A stretch of 64,000 nt of DNA from Candidatus Leucobacter sulfamidivorax (GCA_016771945.1 QZLF01000001.1:1321447-1385446); one strand, 5' to 3'. Numbered from the stretch's first letter, positions 9,260 through 19,485 are shown. Made by a program: numbers and translations. Notes: a model not told the origin generated them from the letters alone.

Positions 9260-12250
9260 GTGACTTCGACCACCCGCACCGCCACCGAGACCCCCGGTTC
9301 CACGCACAGCCCGACCCACGCGACCCACGGTCATATCAGCGTCCGAGGGGCGCGAGTGCACAATCTGCGCGACGTCGACCTCGCGATCCCGCGAGACAGC
9401 ATGGTGGTCTTCACCGGCCTCTCGGGCAGCGGCAAGTCGAGCCTCGCCTTCGACACGATCTTCGCCGAGGGGCAGCGCCGCTACGTCGAGAGCCTGAGCG
9501 CGTACGCGCGCCAGTTCCTGGGGCAGGTCGACCGGCCCGACGTCGACTTCATCGAGGGCCTCAGCCCCGCGGTGAGCATCGACCAGAAGTCGACGAACCG
9601 CAACCCCCGAAGCACCGTCGGCACGATCACCGAGATCTACGACTACATGCGCCTGCTCTGGGCCCGCATCGGCGTCCCGCACTGCGCCGAGTGCGGCGAG
9701 CCGATCCGCTCCCAGACGGTGCAGCAGATCGCCGACACGCTCATGGAGCTGCCCGAGCGCACGCGCTTCCAGGTGCTCGCGCCCGTCGTGAGCAAGAAGA
9801 AGGGCGAGTTCGTCGACCTCTTCCAGGATCTGGCCGCGGCCGGCTACAGTCGCGCGCTCGTCGACGGCGAGCTGATCCAGCTCTCCGAGCCGCCGACGCT
9901 CAAGAAGCAGATCAAGCACGACATCTCGGTGGTCGTGGATCGCCTGGTCGCGGGCCCCGACGTGCTCGGCCGCCTCACCGACTCGCTCGAGACCGCGCTG
10001 AAGCTCGCGGGCGGGCTCGTGACGATCGACTACGTCGACGAGGAGGCCGGGGGTCGGGACCGCACGCAGACCTTCAGCGAGAACCTCAGCTGCCCCAACC
10101 GCCACCCGGTCTCGCTCACGGAGATCGAGCCGCGCACCTTCTCGTTCAACGCCCCCTTCGGCGCCTGCCCGGCCTGCACCGGCCTCGGCACGAGCATGTC
10201 GGTCGACGAGGAGCTGGTGCTCGGCGACCCGGAGCTCAGCATCGCCGAGGGCGTCATCGTGCCGTGGACGAGCCAGGGCAAGAGCCTCTACAACTACTAC
10301 GAGAAGCTGCTGCGCGGCCTCGCGAAGGATCTCGGGTTCAAGCTCACCACGCCCTGGGGCGAACTGCCCGAGGAGGTGCGCGAGGCGGTCCTCTACGGCA
10401 ACGGCTTCAAGGTGAACGTGCGCTGGAAGAACCGCTTCGGGCGCGAGGTGAAGTACACGAGCGGCTTCGAGGGCGTCATCCCCTTCATCGAGCGGCAGTA
10501 CGCCGAGGCCGAGAGCGACAACCGGCGCGAGCGCTGGGCCGAGTTCCTGCGCGAGGTGCCCTGCCACGCCTGCCAGGGCCAGCGACTCAAGCCCGAGGTG
10601 CTCGCGGTCACGGTGAACGGCCAGTCGATCGCCGGCGTCACCGAGCTGAGCCTCACCGACGCGCAACGCTTCTTCAACGAGGTGACCCTCACCGAGCGCG
10701 AGGCGAAGATCGCGGCGCAGGTGCTGCGCGAGATTCGCCTCCGCTTCGACTTCCTCATCGAGGTCGGCCTCGGCTACCTCACGCTGGCGCGCTCCGCCGG
10801 CACGCTGAGCGGGGGAGAGGCACAGCGGATCCGCCTGGCCACCCAGATCGGCTCGGGCCTCACGGGCGTGCTCTATGTGCTCGACGAGCCCAGCATCGGC
10901 CTGCACCAGCGGGACAACCGCCGCCTCATCGAGACCCTCGTCAAGCTGCGGGATCTCGGCAACACGCTCATCGTGGTCGAGCACGACGAGGAGACCATCG
11001 AGTCCTCCGACTGGATCGTCGACATCGGCCCGGGAGCCGGCGTCGAGGGCGGCACGGTCGTGCACTCCGGCGACTACGCCTCGCTGCTCGAGAACGATCG
11101 CTCGATCACCGCCGACTTCCTTGCGGGCCGCCGCAGCATCGAGACCCCGAAGAAGCGCCGCAAGCGCGAGAAGGGGCGCGAGCTGAAGGTGGTGGGCGCT
11201 CGCTCGAACAACCTGAAGAACGTCGACGCGACGTTCCCGCTCGGCGTCATGACCGCGGTCACGGGTGTGTCGGGCTCGGGCAAGTCGACGCTCGTCAACG
11301 ACATCCTCTACCGGGTGCTCGCGAACCAGCTGAACGGCGCCCGCCTCGTGCCGGGCAAGCACACCCGCGTCACCGGCCTGGAGCACCTCGACAAGGTCGT
11401 GCACGTCGATCAGGCGCCCATCGGGCGCACGCCCCGCTCGAACCCCGCGACCTACACCGGCGTCTTCGACAAGATCCGCACCCTCTTCGCGGACACCCCG
11501 GAGGCGAAGGTCCGCGGCTACCTGCCCGGCCGCTTCAGCTTCAACGTGAAGGGCGGCCGCTGCGAGGCCTGCGCCGGCGACGGCACGCTGAAGATCGAGA
11601 TGAACTTCCTGCCCGACGTCTACGTCGCCTGCGAGGTCTGCGGCGGCAAGCGCTACAACCGCGAGACGCTGCAGGTGCGCTACAAGGGCAAGAACATCAG
11701 CGAGGTGCTCGAGATGCCCATCGCGGAGGCCGCCGAGTTCTTCGAGCCGATCTCGAGCATCCACCGCTACCTCAAGACGCTCGTGGACGTCGGCCTCGGC
11801 TACGTGCGGCTCGGGCAGAGCGCGACGACCCTGTCGGGCGGCGAGGCGCAGCGCGTGAAGCTCGCCACCGAGCTGCAGAAGCGCTCGAACGGCCGCAGCA
11901 TCTACGTGCTCGACGAGCCCACGACGGGGCTGCACTTCGAGGACGTCCGGAAGCTGCTGCTCGTGCTGAACGGCCTCGTCGACAAGGGGAACACGGTCAT
12001 CACGATCGAGCACAACCTCGACGTGATCCGCAGCTGCGACTGGGTGATCGATCTCGGCCCGGAGGGCGGTTCCGGCGGTGGCACCGTCATCGCGACGGGC
12101 ACCCCCGAGCAGCTGGCGAAGCACCCCGAGAGCCACACCGGCCGCTTCCTCGCCGAGGTGCTGCACGGCCGGGGGGCCGGCAGGGGAACGGGCCGCGGGG
12201 CGGGCCGCGGAGCGCGCGCGTCGGAGGCGCCGCTGAAGGTCGCGTCTTGA
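9260..12250 (+). CDS. uvrA: excinuclease ABC subunit UvrA
   Basis: 996-residue ABC-type damage sensor of nucleotide excision repair. Two ATPase modules: Walker [10 protein letters not shown] and GVSGSGKST, each with an interrupted signature ([24 protein letters not shown]) and Walker B ([28 protein letters not shown]). Zinc-binding Cys pairs are visible ([30 protein letters not shown] with CEVCGGK). The first ~20 residues ([20 protein letters not shown]) are a variable tail. It overlaps uvrC by four bases. An SOS box is present upstream. The C-terminus has an unusual Gly/Arg-rich stretch ([17 protein letters not shown]). Confidence 0.98.
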   Translation: MTSTTRTATETPGSTHSPTHATHGHISVRGARVHNLRDVDLAIPRDSMVVFTGLSGSGKSSLAFDTIFAEGQRRYVESLSAYARQFLGQVDRPDVDFIEGLSPAVSIDQKSTNRNPRSTVGTITEIYDYMRLLWARIGVPHCAECGEPIRSQTVQQIADTLMELPERTRFQVLAPVVSKKKGEFVDLFQDLAAAGYSRALVDGELIQLSEPPTLKKQIKHDISVVVDRLVAGPDVLGRLTDSLETALKLAGGLVTIDYVDEEAGGRDRTQTFSENLSCPNRHPVSLTEIEPRTFSFNAPFGACPACTGLGTSMSVDEELVLGDPELSIAEGVIVPWTSQGKSLYNYYEKLLRGLAKDLGFKLTTPWGELPEEVREAVLYGNGFKVNVRWKNRFGREVKYTSGFEGVIPFIERQYAEAESDNRRERWAEFLREVPCHACQGQRLKPEVLAVTVNGQSIAGVTELSLTDAQRFFNEVTLTEREAKIAAQVLREIRLRFDFLIEVGLGYLTLARSAGTLSGGEAQRIRLATQIGSGLTGVLYVLDEPSIGLHQRDNRRLIETLVKLRDLGNTLIVVEHDEETIESSDWIVDIGPGAGVEGGTVVHSGDYASLLENDRSITADFLAGRRSIETPKKRRKREKGRELKVVGARSNNLKNVDATFPLGVMTAVTGVSGSGKSTLVNDILYRVLANQLNGARLVPGKHTRVTGLEHLDKVVHVDQAPIGRTPRSNPATYTGVFDKIRTLFADTPEAKVRGYLPGRFSFNVKGGRCEACAGDGTLKIEMNFLPDVYVACEVCGGKRYNRETLQVRYKGKNISEVLEMPIAEAAEFFEPISSIHRYLKTLVDVGLGYVRLGQSATTLSGGEAQRVKLATELQKRSNGRSIYVLDEPTTGLHFEDVRKLLLVLNGLVDKGNTVITIEHNLDVIRSCDWVIDLGPEGGSGGGTVIATGTPEQLAKHPESHTGRFLAEVLHGRGAGRGTGRGAGRGARASEAPLKVAS

Positions 12251-14184
12251 CCGAGGCGGTGGATCGCCGCTCCGAGTTCCGCCCGGCGCCGGGCGAGATC
12301 CCGACGAGCCCAGGGGTCTACCGCTTCAGCGACCGGCACGGCCGGGTGCTCTACATCGGCAAGGCGAAGAACCTGCGCGCTCGCCTCTCGAACTACTTCC
12401 AGCCGCTCGCCTCGATCCAGCCGCGCACCCGGCGCATGCTGGCTCTGGCTGCCAGGGTCGACTGGACGGTCGTCGCGACCGACACCGAGTCGCTCGTGCT
12501 CGAGCACACCTGGATCACGGAGTTCCAGCCGCCCTTCAACGTGCAGTTCAAGGACGACAAGAGCTACCCGTACCTCGCGGTGACCCTGCGGGAGGAGGCG
12601 CCCCGCCTCATCATCACCCGCAACGACCGCATCCGCGGCGCGCGCTACTTCGGCCCGTACCCCAAGGTCTGGGCCCTCAAGGAGATGACCGCGCTGCTGC
12701 AGCGGGCCTTCCCGATCCGCACCTGCAACGACGCCGACTACCGCCGCGCCATGCAGAGCGGACGCCCCTGCCTCGCCGGGCAGATCGGCCGCTGCCACGG
12801 GCCGTGCTCGGGCCTCATCGGCGTCGCGGAGCACCGCGAGCGCGTGAACGAGCTCGTCTCGTTCCTGAGCGGCAGCGACGACCGTCACCTGAAGGGACTG
12901 CAGCAGGCCATGAAGCGGGCCGCCGCCGAGCAGCGCTACGAGGAGGCGGCGCGGCTGCGCGACCAGGCGACCGCGGTGGAGCACGTCATGGAGCGCAACT
13001 CGGTGGCGCTCGCGCTCGACGTCGACGCAGACGTGTTCGGGCTGCGGGTCGACGAGCTCGCGGCGGCGGCGCATCAGTTCATCGTGCGCGGGGGGCGGAT
13101 CCGGGGCGAGCGCAGCTGGGTCGTGAACGTCGAGCTCGACGACTCGCCGAGCCTGCTGCTCGAGCAGGTGATCCAGAGCGCCTACGAGGGCGATCGCGAG
13201 CCGCCCCCCGAGATCCTCGTGCCGCTGCTGCCCGAGGGCGCGGCGGCGCTCGAGGAGGCGCTGCGCGCGCGCCGTCCGCGGCAGGGGCGGGTGCGCCTCC
13301 GGGTGCCCGAGCGCGGTGACAAGGCGCAGCTGATGGATCGCGCCGTGCTGAACGCGGGGGAGCAGCTGCTGCGGCACAAGCTCAAGCGCGCGGCCGACAT
13401 CACCGCGCGCACCGACGCCCTCGCCGAGCTGCAGCAGGCGCTCGGCACGGCGGAGCCGCCGCTCAGGATCGAGTGCATCGACGTGTCGCACCTGCAGGGC
13501 AGCGGGGTCGTCGCGTCCCTCGTCGTCTTCGAGGACGGCCTGCCGGCGAAGGGCGCCTACCGCAAGTACCGCATCGAGCAGACCAGGGACGACACCGACA
13601 GCATCCACCAGGTGGTCGCGCGCCGGGCGGCGCAGCTGAACCAGGCGGCCGCCTCGGGGGAGCCGCCGAGCGGGCGCTACCGGGATCGGCCCCAACTGCT
13701 CGTCGTCGACGGCGGGCAGCCCCAGGTCTCGGCCGCGAAGCGGGCGCTCGACGAGGCCGGCATCGACGACATCGCGCTGGTCGGGGTGGCCAAGCGGCTC
13801 GAGGAGCTGTGGCTGCCGGAGGACCCGTTCCCCGTGATCCTGCCCCGCACGAGCGAAGCGCTCTTCCTCGTGCAGCGGGTGCGCGACGAGGCGCACCGCT
13901 TCGCGATCACCTTCCAGCGGCAGCGCCGCAGCACCTCGATCGCCAGCCGGCTGGGCGAGATCCCGGGCCTCGGCCCGAAGCGGGTGCAGGCGCTGCTGCG
14001 CCACTTCGGCTCGGCGACCCGCCTGAAGGAGGCGAGCGAGGCCGAGATCGCCTCCGCGCCCGGCGTCGGTCCCCAGCTCGCGGTGCTGATCCGCGAGCAC
14101 CTCGCGAGCGCGCCCGACCCCTCGGCAGCCGATACACTGGAGGCTCCAGTCGACGGGACCGAGCAGGTGGAGGACGCGCAGTGA
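12247..14184 (+). CDS. uvrC: excinuclease ABC subunit UvrC
   Basis: 645-residue nuclease making both incisions of the UvrABC pathway. Order: GIY-YIG domain ([23 protein letters not shown], about residues 21-43), a UVR UvrB-binding motif ([15 protein letters not shown]), the RNase-H-like domain ([32 protein letters not shown]) and C-terminal helix-hairpin-helix pairs ([17 protein letters not shown]). TTG 12247 overlaps the uvrA stop (TTGA) and has GAAGG upstream; GTG 12259 is an alternative. It ends in a GTGA overlap with rapZ. Confidence 0.97.
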   Translation: MTEAVDRRSEFRPAPGEIPTSPGVYRFSDRHGRVLYIGKAKNLRARLSNYFQPLASIQPRTRRMLALAARVDWTVVATDTESLVLEHTWITEFQPPFNVQFKDDKSYPYLAVTLREEAPRLIITRNDRIRGARYFGPYPKVWALKEMTALLQRAFPIRTCNDADYRRAMQSGRPCLAGQIGRCHGPCSGLIGVAEHRERVNELVSFLSGSDDRHLKGLQQAMKRAAAEQRYEEAARLRDQATAVEHVMERNSVALALDVDADVFGLRVDELAAAAHQFIVRGGRIRGERSWVVNVELDDSPSLLLEQVIQSAYEGDREPPPEILVPLLPEGAAALEEALRARRPRQGRVRLRVPERGDKAQLMDRAVLNAGEQLLRHKLKRAADITARTDALAELQQALGTAEPPLRIECIDVSHLQGSGVVASLVVFEDGLPAKGAYRKYRIEQTRDDTDSIHQVVARRAAQLNQAAASGEPPSGRYRDRPQLLVVDGGQPQVSAAKRALDEAGIDDIALVGVAKRLEELWLPEDPFPVILPRTSEALFLVQRVRDEAHRFAITFQRQRRSTSIASRLGEIPGLGPKRVQALLRHFGSATRLKEASEAEIASAPGVGPQLAVLIREHLASAPDPSAADTLEAPVDGTEQVEDAQ

Positions 14185-15056
14185 GCGAGGGCGTGCAGGG
14201 CCAGGAGATCCTGATCGTCACCGGCATGTCCGGCGCCGGGCGCAGCACCGTCGCCAACGCGCTCGAGGATCTGGGCTGGTACGTGGTCGACAACCTGCCG
14301 CTGCCGATGCTGAAGACGCTCGCCGACATGGCCGACCGCTCCGGCGGGGCGCTGCCGCGCATCGTCGCGGTGATCGACGTGCGCGGCCGCGACCTCTTCG
14401 ACGACATCCAGCAGACCGTGCTCGAGCTGCGGCAGAGCGCGACCGTGCGCGTCGTCTTCCTCGATGCGACCGACGACGTGCTGGTCCGCCGCTACGAGTC
14501 GGTGCGCCGCCCCCACCCGCTGCAGGCGCAGGGGAGCCTCCTCGACGGCATCCGCCTCGAGCGCGAGCGCCTGCACGAGCTGCGCGCCTCGAGCGACGTG
14601 GTGATCGACACCTCCCGCTACAACGTGCACGAGCTCTCGACGGCGACCCGCGAGCTGTTCAGCGACGAGGACACTCCTGGGCTGCAGCTGCAGGTGCAGA
14701 GCTTCGGCTTCAAGTACGGCGCCCCCACCGACGTCGACCTCATGGTCGACATGCGCTTCCTGCCCAACCCCTTCTGGGAGACCGAGCTGCGCGCGCTCAC
14801 CGGGGTGGATCCCGAGGTGAAGGACTTCGTGCTCGGCCGCGAGGGCGCCCTCGAGTTCCTCGACAACTACGTCGCCTCGTTGCAACCGGTGCTCGCCGGC
14901 TATCAGCGGGAGAACAAGCGCCACGTCTCCCTCGCGGTAGGCTGCACGGGTGGCAAGCATCGCTCCGTCGCGATGGCGCGCGAGCTGGCCGACCGGCTCG
15001 CGGTGATGCCCGGCGTGGCGGTGACCCTGCGCCACCGCGATCTGGGTCGCGAATGA
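14181..15056 (+). CDS. rapZ: RNase adapter/nucleotide-binding protein RapZ (YvcJ)
   Basis: 291-residue P-loop protein. N-terminal Walker A GMSGAGRS (residues 13-20), then the family signature WYVVDNLPLPML; the C-terminal domain has SFGFKYGAPTDVDLMVDMRFLPNPFW and the CTGGKHRSV motif that binds a UDP-sugar or RNA in characterised members. In E. coli RapZ controls GlmS through RNase E; in actinobacteria the function is less clear. GTG 14181 overlaps the uvrC stop. A TACACT hexamer inside the uvrC 3' end may give an extra promoter. Confidence 0.95.
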   Translation: MSEGVQGQEILIVTGMSGAGRSTVANALEDLGWYVVDNLPLPMLKTLADMADRSGGALPRIVAVIDVRGRDLFDDIQQTVLELRQSATVRVVFLDATDDVLVRRYESVRRPHPLQAQGSLLDGIRLERERLHELRASSDVVIDTSRYNVHELSTATRELFSDEDTPGLQLQVQSFGFKYGAPTDVDLMVDMRFLPNPFWETELRALTGVDPEVKDFVLGREGALEFLDNYVASLQPVLAGYQRENKRHVSLAVGCTGGKHRSVAMARELADRLAVMPGVAVTLRHRDLGRE

Positions 15057-15111
15057 TGGTCGGTACCTGCACCGGCACACCCCGAGTTTTCGCAGCAGTG
15101 AGAGGATCCCA

Positions 15112-16092
15112 GTGACATCCACCCCAGACGTCAAGAACGAGCTGGTGAAGGTGCAGATGCAGCAGCCAGGCGAGCGGATCGCCGAGCTCGCGACCGTGCT
15201 GCGCCTGGCAGGCGGGCTGCACACGATCTCGGGACGGATCGCACTGGAGGCCGAGCTGCACACCCCTGCGATCGTGCAGCGGGTGCGCAAGCACCTCGCC
15301 GAGATCTACGGCGTGCGCTCGGAGGCGAAGCAGACGCCCGCGGCCTCGGCGCGGCCGGGCACCCCGCAGTTCATCGTGCGGGTGCTCGACGGCGAGACGC
15401 TCGCGCGGCAGCTGGGGCTGCTCGATCCGAAGCGCCGGCCGATCCGGGGACTGCCCAACCGTCTCACGACGGGCTCGCCCGCCGAGCTCGCCGCGATCTG
15501 GCGCGGGGCGTTCCTCGCACGCGGATCCATCACCCCGCCCGGCCGCTCGGCGAGCCTCGAGATCGTCTGCCCGACTGGGGAGTCGGCCATGGCGCTGGTG
15601 GGCGCGGCAGGACGTCTCGGCATCGCGGCGAAGAGCCGCGAGATCCGCGGCCAGCACAAGGTGCTGATCCGCGACGGAGAGGCCATCGGCGCGATGCTCG
15701 GGGCCATGGGCGCGAGCGCCGCCCAGGCGACCTGGGAGGATCTGCGCAAGGCGCGGGAGACCCGCAACACCGCGAACCGGCTGGTGAACTTCGACGACGC
15801 CAACCTGCGCCGCTCGGCGCAGGCCTCCGTCGCCGCCTGCGCCCGGGTCGAGCGCGCGCTCGAGATCCTCGGTCCCGACATCCCGGACCATCTCAAGTAC
15901 GCGGGCGCCCTGCGCCTCGCGCACCGCGAGGCGAGCCTCGACGAGCTCGGCAACCGCGCCGACCCCCCGCTGACGAAGGACGCGATCGCCGGCCGGATCA
16001 GGCGCCTGCTCGCCATGGCCGACAAGGAGGCGGAGGCGCGCGGGATCCCCGGCACCGAGGCGAGCCTGCCCGAGGGCCTCGACGCGCTCTGA
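15112..16092 (+). CDS. whiA: sporulation/cell-division regulator WhiA
   Basis: 326 residues with the WhiA layout: an N-terminal LAGLIDADG-like half (ELATVLRLAGGLHTISGRIALEAEL; LAAIWRGAFLARGSITPPGRSASLEI) and a C-terminal helix-turn-helix (ASLDELGNRADPPLTKDAIAGRIRRLLAMAD). In Streptomyces WhiA activates division genes with WhiB; non-sporulating actinobacteria keep it. GTG 15112 has GAGAGGATC upstream. It follows rapZ by 55 bases; the yvcK gene that usually lies between them is absent. Confidence 0.95.
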   Translation: MTSTPDVKNELVKVQMQQPGERIAELATVLRLAGGLHTISGRIALEAELHTPAIVQRVRKHLAEIYGVRSEAKQTPAASARPGTPQFIVRVLDGETLARQLGLLDPKRRPIRGLPNRLTTGSPAELAAIWRGAFLARGSITPPGRSASLEIVCPTGESAMALVGAAGRLGIAAKSREIRGQHKVLIRDGEAIGAMLGAMGASAAQATWEDLRKARETRNTANRLVNFDDANLRRSAQASVAACARVERALEILGPDIPDHLKYAGALRLAHREASLDELGNRADPPLTKDAIAGRIRRLLAMADKEAEARGIPGTEASLPEGLDAL

Positions 16093-16151
16093 CGCCATAG
16101 CTGTTCGCTCAGCGCGAGCACAAGCCCCCGGTCTCCGTCGCGGCTGCGGAA

Positions 16152-16157
16152 TAGACT
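16152..16157 (+). promoter_or_regulatory. candidate -10 element of sod
   Basis: TAGACT followed by GG, the same hexamer as the uvrA and suf promoters. It lies 52 bases before the ATG of sod, leaving a short leader with a clear TAAGGAG. No convincing -35. Confidence 0.45.
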
Positions 16158-16208
16158 GGAGGGGCGACATCAACGACCGCATTCATTCCGATGTGTAAGG
16201 AGCGTCCT

Positions 16209-16826
16209 ATGGCCGCCTACTCCCTGCCCGATCTGCCCTACGACTACGCTGCGCTCGAGCCGCATATCAGCGGCAAGATCATGCAGCTGCACCACGACAA
16301 GCACCACCAGGCCTATGTCACCGGTGCGAACGCCGCCCTCGACGCCCTCGCCGAGGCTCGCGATTCGGGCAACCTGGCGAACGTGAACAAGCTCGAGAAG
16401 GATCTGGCGTTCAACGTCGGCGGGCATGTCAACCACACCATCTTCTGGAACAACCTCTCGCCCGAGGGCGGCGACCGTCCCGAGGGCGAGCTCGCCGCGG
16501 CGATCGACGAGTACTTCGGCGACTTCGAGAAGTTCCAGGCCCACTTCACCGCCACCGCGATGGGCGTGCAGGGCTCGGGCTGGGCCGTGCTGGCCTGGGA
16601 CGCACTGGGGCAGCGCGCCAACGTCGTGCAGCTCTTCGACCAGCAGGGCAACCTGCCGGCCGGCACCGTGCCGCTGCTCATGCTCGACGTCTGGGAGCAC
16701 GCCTACTACCTGGACTACCTGAACGTGCGCGCCGACTACGTGAAGGCGTTCTGGAACATCGCCAACTGGGCCGACGTGGCCAAGCGTCTCGACGCCGCCC
16801 GTGCCCAGACGCCCGGTCTGATCTGA
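16209..16826 (+). CDS. sodA: superoxide dismutase (Mn/Fe family)
   Basis: 205-residue cytoplasmic superoxide dismutase. Metal ligands sit in [11 protein letters not shown] (N-terminal His), [12 protein letters not shown] (second His) and [11 protein letters not shown] (Asp and His). Start ATG 16209 gives the typical [18 protein letters not shown]-terminus and is preceded by TAAGGAG; a longer frame start (MCKERP) is unlikely. Mn versus Fe cannot be decided from sequence. A strong hairpin follows, so the gene is probably monocistronic. Confidence 0.96.
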   Translation: MAAYSLPDLPYDYAALEPHISGKIMQLHHDKHHQAYVTGANAALDALAEARDSGNLANVNKLEKDLAFNVGGHVNHTIFWNNLSPEGGDRPEGELAAAIDEYFGDFEKFQAHFTATAMGVQGSGWAVLAWDALGQRANVVQLFDQQGNLPAGTVPLLMLDVWEHAYYLDYLNVRADYVKAFWNIANWADVAKRLDAARAQTPGLI

Positions 16827-16832
16827 TCCCCG

Positions 16833-16874
16833 CTCGCGGGCCGGCCCGTTCCACGCGAACGGCCGGCCCGCGAG
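16833..16874 (+). terminator. GC-rich hairpin terminator after sod
   Basis: CTCGCGGGCCGGCC (16833-16846) pairs perfectly with GGCCGGCCCGCGAG (16861-16874), a 14-bp stem extended by a few pairs inside. There is no U-tract, as is common for actinobacterial terminators. It separates sod from pgk. Confidence 0.65.
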
Positions 16875-16905
16875 TTCTGCCCGGACGCTACCGAAGGAAC
16901 CGCCC

Positions 16906-18108
16906 ATGCGCACGCTCGACACCCTCGGGGAGCTGCGGTCGAAGACCGTGGTGATCCGCTGCGATCTCAACGTCCCGCTGAAGGACGGCGAGATCACCGA
17001 CGACGGGCGCATCCGCGCCTCGCTCGCCACTATCCGGGAGCTGCGCGAGGCGGGTGCCCGCCTGGTGCTCATCAGCCACCTCGGGCGCCCCGCGGGCGTC
17101 CCGGAGGAGCGCTACTCGCTGCGCCCGGTCGCCGTGCGCATGGCCGAGCTACTGGGAGCCCCGGTGGGGTTCTGCGCCGAGACCGTAGGCGCGGAGGCCG
17201 AGAGCGCCCGGGCGGCGCTCGGCGACGGCGAGGTGCTACTGCTCGAGAACCTGCGCTTCAACCCCGGCGAGACGAGCAAGGACGAGGCCGAGCGCCGCGC
17301 CTTCGCGGCCCGGCTCGCGCGCGGCGCCGACGCCTTCGTCAGCGACGGCTTCGGGGTCGTGCACCGACGCCAGGCGAGCGTCACGGAGCTCGCCGAAGCG
17401 CTGCCGAGCGCGGCCGGCCGCCTCGTGGAGGCCGAGCTCGGCGTGCTCCGCAGGCTCACCGACCACCCCGATCGCCCCTACACCGTGGTGCTCGGCGGCT
17501 CGAAGGTCAGCGACAAGCTCGGCGTCATCTCCCACCTCCTCGAGCGGGTCGACACACTGCTGATCGGCGGGGGCATGCTCTTCACCTTCCTCGCTGCCCA
17601 GGGCCGGGCGGTCGGGGCGAGCCTGCTCGAGGCGGATCAGCTCGACACCGTGCGCGGCTACCTCGAGACCGCGGCGCGGCGCGGCGTGCGCATCGTGCTG
17701 CCGAGCGACGTGGTCGTCGCGGAGGCCTTCGCGGCCGACGCCGCGCACGAGGTGGTCGCCGCCGACGCGATCGAGTCGAGCTCCTTCGGGGCCTCCGGCA
17801 TCGGCCTCGACATCGGCCCGGTCTCCGCCGCAGCCTTCGCCGCAGTGATCGCCGAGTCGGAGACCGTGTTCTGGAACGGTCCCATGGGCGTCTTCGAGAT
17901 GCCCGCCTTCGCGGCCGGCACCCGCACGGTGGCGGAGGCGCTCGCCGAGACGGACGGCTTCACCGTCGTCGGCGGCGGCGATTCGGCGGCGGCCGTGCGG
18001 GCCCTCGGCTTCGACGATGCGCAGTTCGGGCACATCTCGACGGGCGGGGGAGCCAGTCTCGAATTCCTCGAGGGCAAGACGCTGCCCGGTCTGGAGGTGC
18101 TCGCATGA
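16906..18108 (+). CDS. pgk: phosphoglycerate kinase
   Basis: 400-residue glycolytic kinase making ATP from 1,3-bisphosphoglycerate. Visible: N-terminal substrate site (VVIRCDLNVPLKDGEITDDGRI), ISHLGRPAG, LLENLRFNPGE, the hinge and nucleotide-binding YTVVLGGSKVSDKLGVI, ETVFWNGPMGVFE and the C-terminal VVGGGDSAAAV. GAAGGA precedes the ATG. It overlaps tpiA by four bases (ATGA). gap, often upstream of pgk, is not here; sod takes that position. Confidence 0.98.
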   Translation: MRTLDTLGELRSKTVVIRCDLNVPLKDGEITDDGRIRASLATIRELREAGARLVLISHLGRPAGVPEERYSLRPVAVRMAELLGAPVGFCAETVGAEAESARAALGDGEVLLLENLRFNPGETSKDEAERRAFAARLARGADAFVSDGFGVVHRRQASVTELAEALPSAAGRLVEAELGVLRRLTDHPDRPYTVVLGGSKVSDKLGVISHLLERVDTLLIGGGMLFTFLAAQGRAVGASLLEADQLDTVRGYLETAARRGVRIVLPSDVVVAEAFAADAAHEVVAADAIESSSFGASGIGLDIGPVSAAAFAAVIAESETVFWNGPMGVFEMPAFAAGTRTVAEALAETDGFTVVGGGDSAAAVRALGFDDAQFGHISTGGGASLEFLEGKTLPGLEVLA

Positions 18109-19175
18109 GCGACGAAGAACGCGTGAACGACGAAGGGGCGAACGAGCCCGAGAACGCCGAGACCCCGCTCGTGCTGCCCGGTCCGCCGGAGGAGCCGCAG
18201 GCCGAGGCGGACGACGCGGAGGATGGCGACACCCGCCCCTCTCCGACCGTCGAGGCGGCCGTCGAACCGGTGGTCGAATCGGCCGTCGAACCGATCGTTG
18301 AACCGGCGGTCGAACCTGTGGTCGAATCGCCCGCCGAACCGGTCACCGCAGCACCCGCGGCCCCCGCGGAGATCGACATCCCCATCCCGACCGTCGCCCG
18401 CCCCCCGCTGATCGCCGGCAACTGGAAGATGAACCTCGACCACCTGCAGGCCATCGCCCACGTGCAGAAGGTCGCCTGGTCGCTCAAGGATGTGAAGCAC
18501 GACTTCGCCGACGTCGAGGTCGCGGTCTTCCCGCCCTTCACCGACCTGCGCTCGGTGCAGACACTGCTGAGCGCCGACAAGCTCGCCCTGCGCCTCGGCG
18601 CCCAGGACGTGTCGCCGCAGGGTCCCGGTGCATTCACGGGCGACATCGCAGCCGCCTTCCTCGCGAAGCTCGACGTGCGCTACGTGATCGTGGGGCACTC
18701 GGAGCGCCGTCAGGGCCACGGCGAGTCGAGCGAGACCGTTGCGGCGAAGGCCGCGGCCGCCTCGGCCGCCGGCATGGTGCCGGTCATCTGCGTCGGCGAG
18801 ACCGCCGAGGATCTCGAGGCCCAGGGCGCCGCGGCCGTGCCGCTCGCCCAGCTCGAGGCCGCGCTCGCGGGGCTTCCCACGGGTTCCGAGTACGTCGTGG
18901 CGTACGAGCCCGTGTGGGCGATCGGCAGCGGCGATCCCGCGAGCCCCGAGCAGGCGCAGGAGGTGTGCCGCGCATTGCGTCGGCGCATCGCCGAGCTGCG
19001 CGGACCGGCCGAGGCCGCGGCGATCCGCCTGCTCTACGGAGGCTCGGTCGCGAGCCAGAACATCGCCGGATTCATGCGCCAGCCCGACGTCGACGGGGCG
19101 CTCATCGGCGGGGCGAGCCTGGACGCGGCGGAGTTCACCCGCATCGTGCAGTTCCGCAAGCACGTCACCGCCTGA
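18105..19175 (+). CDS. tpiA: triosephosphate isomerase with a long acidic repetitive N-terminal extension
   Basis: 356 residues against about 250-260 in the family. The catalytic core starts near residue 98 (ARPPLIAGNWKMN) and keeps Lys of NWKMN, the catalytic His (VIVGHSERR), the catalytic Glu (YEPVWAIGSG) and the phosphate loop (LLYGGSVASQN). Residues 1-97 are extra: acidic, Pro/Ala-rich, with eight tandem V-E-x-x units at residues 49-80. No ATG/GTG near the canonical start would give a normal-length protein; the ATG at 18105 overlaps pgk (ATGA). The extension looks disordered; its role is unknown. Confidence 0.95.
   Translation: MSDEERVNDEGANEPENAETPLVLPGPPEEPQAEADDAEDGDTRPSPTVEAAVEPVVESAVEPIVEPAVEPVVESPAEPVTAAPAAPAEIDIPIPTVARPPLIAGNWKMNLDHLQAIAHVQKVAWSLKDVKHDFADVEVAVFPPFTDLRSVQTLLSADKLALRLGAQDVSPQGPGAFTGDIAAAFLAKLDVRYVIVGHSERRQGHGESSETVAAKAAAASAAGMVPVICVGETAEDLEAQGAAAVPLAQLEAALAGLPTGSEYVVAYEPVWAIGSGDPASPEQAQEVCRALRRRIAELRGPAEAAAIRLLYGGSVASQNIAGFMRQPDVDGALIGGASLDAAEFTRIVQFRKHVTA
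18249..18344 (+). repeat. 12-base tandem repeat in the tpiA extension
   Basis: Eight degenerate 12-base units, most beginning GTCGA or GTTGA, each coding V-E followed by two of P, V, A, S or I (VEAA, VEPV, VESA, VEPI, VEPA, VEPV, VESP, AEPV). In frame, inside tpiA. Confidence 0.85.
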
Positions 19176-19187
19176 GCCGGCCTCGTC

Positions 19188-19193
19188 TATACT
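19188..19193 (+). promoter_or_regulatory. candidate -10 element of secG
   Basis: TATACT 13 bases after the tpiA stop and 44 bases before the secG GTG. No strong -35 seen; secG may also be read through from tpiA. Confidence 0.45.
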
Positions 19194-19236
19194 GGTCTAC
19201 GGCCTCTCCGCGCCTCCCACCGAAAGGTACCGCTTC

Positions 19237-19485
19237 GTGCTTATTCTCAAGATCGCCCTGATCGTGCTGCTGGTGATCACGAGCCTGCTGCTCACGCTGT
19301 TCATCCTGCTGCACAAGGGTCGCGGCGGTGGTCTCTCCGACATGTTCGGCGGCGGCGTCACCTCGAGCCTCGGCTCCTCCGGCGTCGCGGAGCGGAACCT
19401 GAACCGCATCACCGTCGCGGTATCGCTCGTCTGGTTCGCCTCGATCGTGGGGCTCGGACTCATCGCCCGTTTTTCGGTCGTCTGA
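19237..19485 (+). CDS. secG: protein translocase subunit SecG
   Basis: 82 residues: helix 1 ILKIALIVLLVITSLLLTLFILL, the conserved cytoplasmic loop HKGRGGGLSDMFGGG, then a second helix ITVAVSLVWFASIVGLGLIA. This is the normal SecG layout, the auxiliary subunit of the SecYEG channel. GTG 19237 has GAAAGG ten bases upstream. Directly downstream of tpiA, a common actinobacterial order. Confidence 0.95.
   Translation: MLILKIALIVLLVITSLLLTLFILLHKGRGGGLSDMFGGGVTSSLGSSGVAERNLNRITVAVSLVWFASIVGLGLIARFSVV

Noticed and set aside
9161-12166. A 1001-codon open frame antisense to uvrA, and similar long antisense frames over uvrB (1799-4003), uvrC (11902-14100) and pgi (20199-21716)
   Set aside because: They mirror the codon structure of conserved genes in very GC-rich DNA, are rich in Arg/Ala/Leu-Glu-Asp patterns, and show no domain of their own.
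18249-18344. Tandem 12-base units considered as a CRISPR or minisatellite
   Set aside because: No spacers; units are in frame and code a V-E-x-x peptide inside tpiA.
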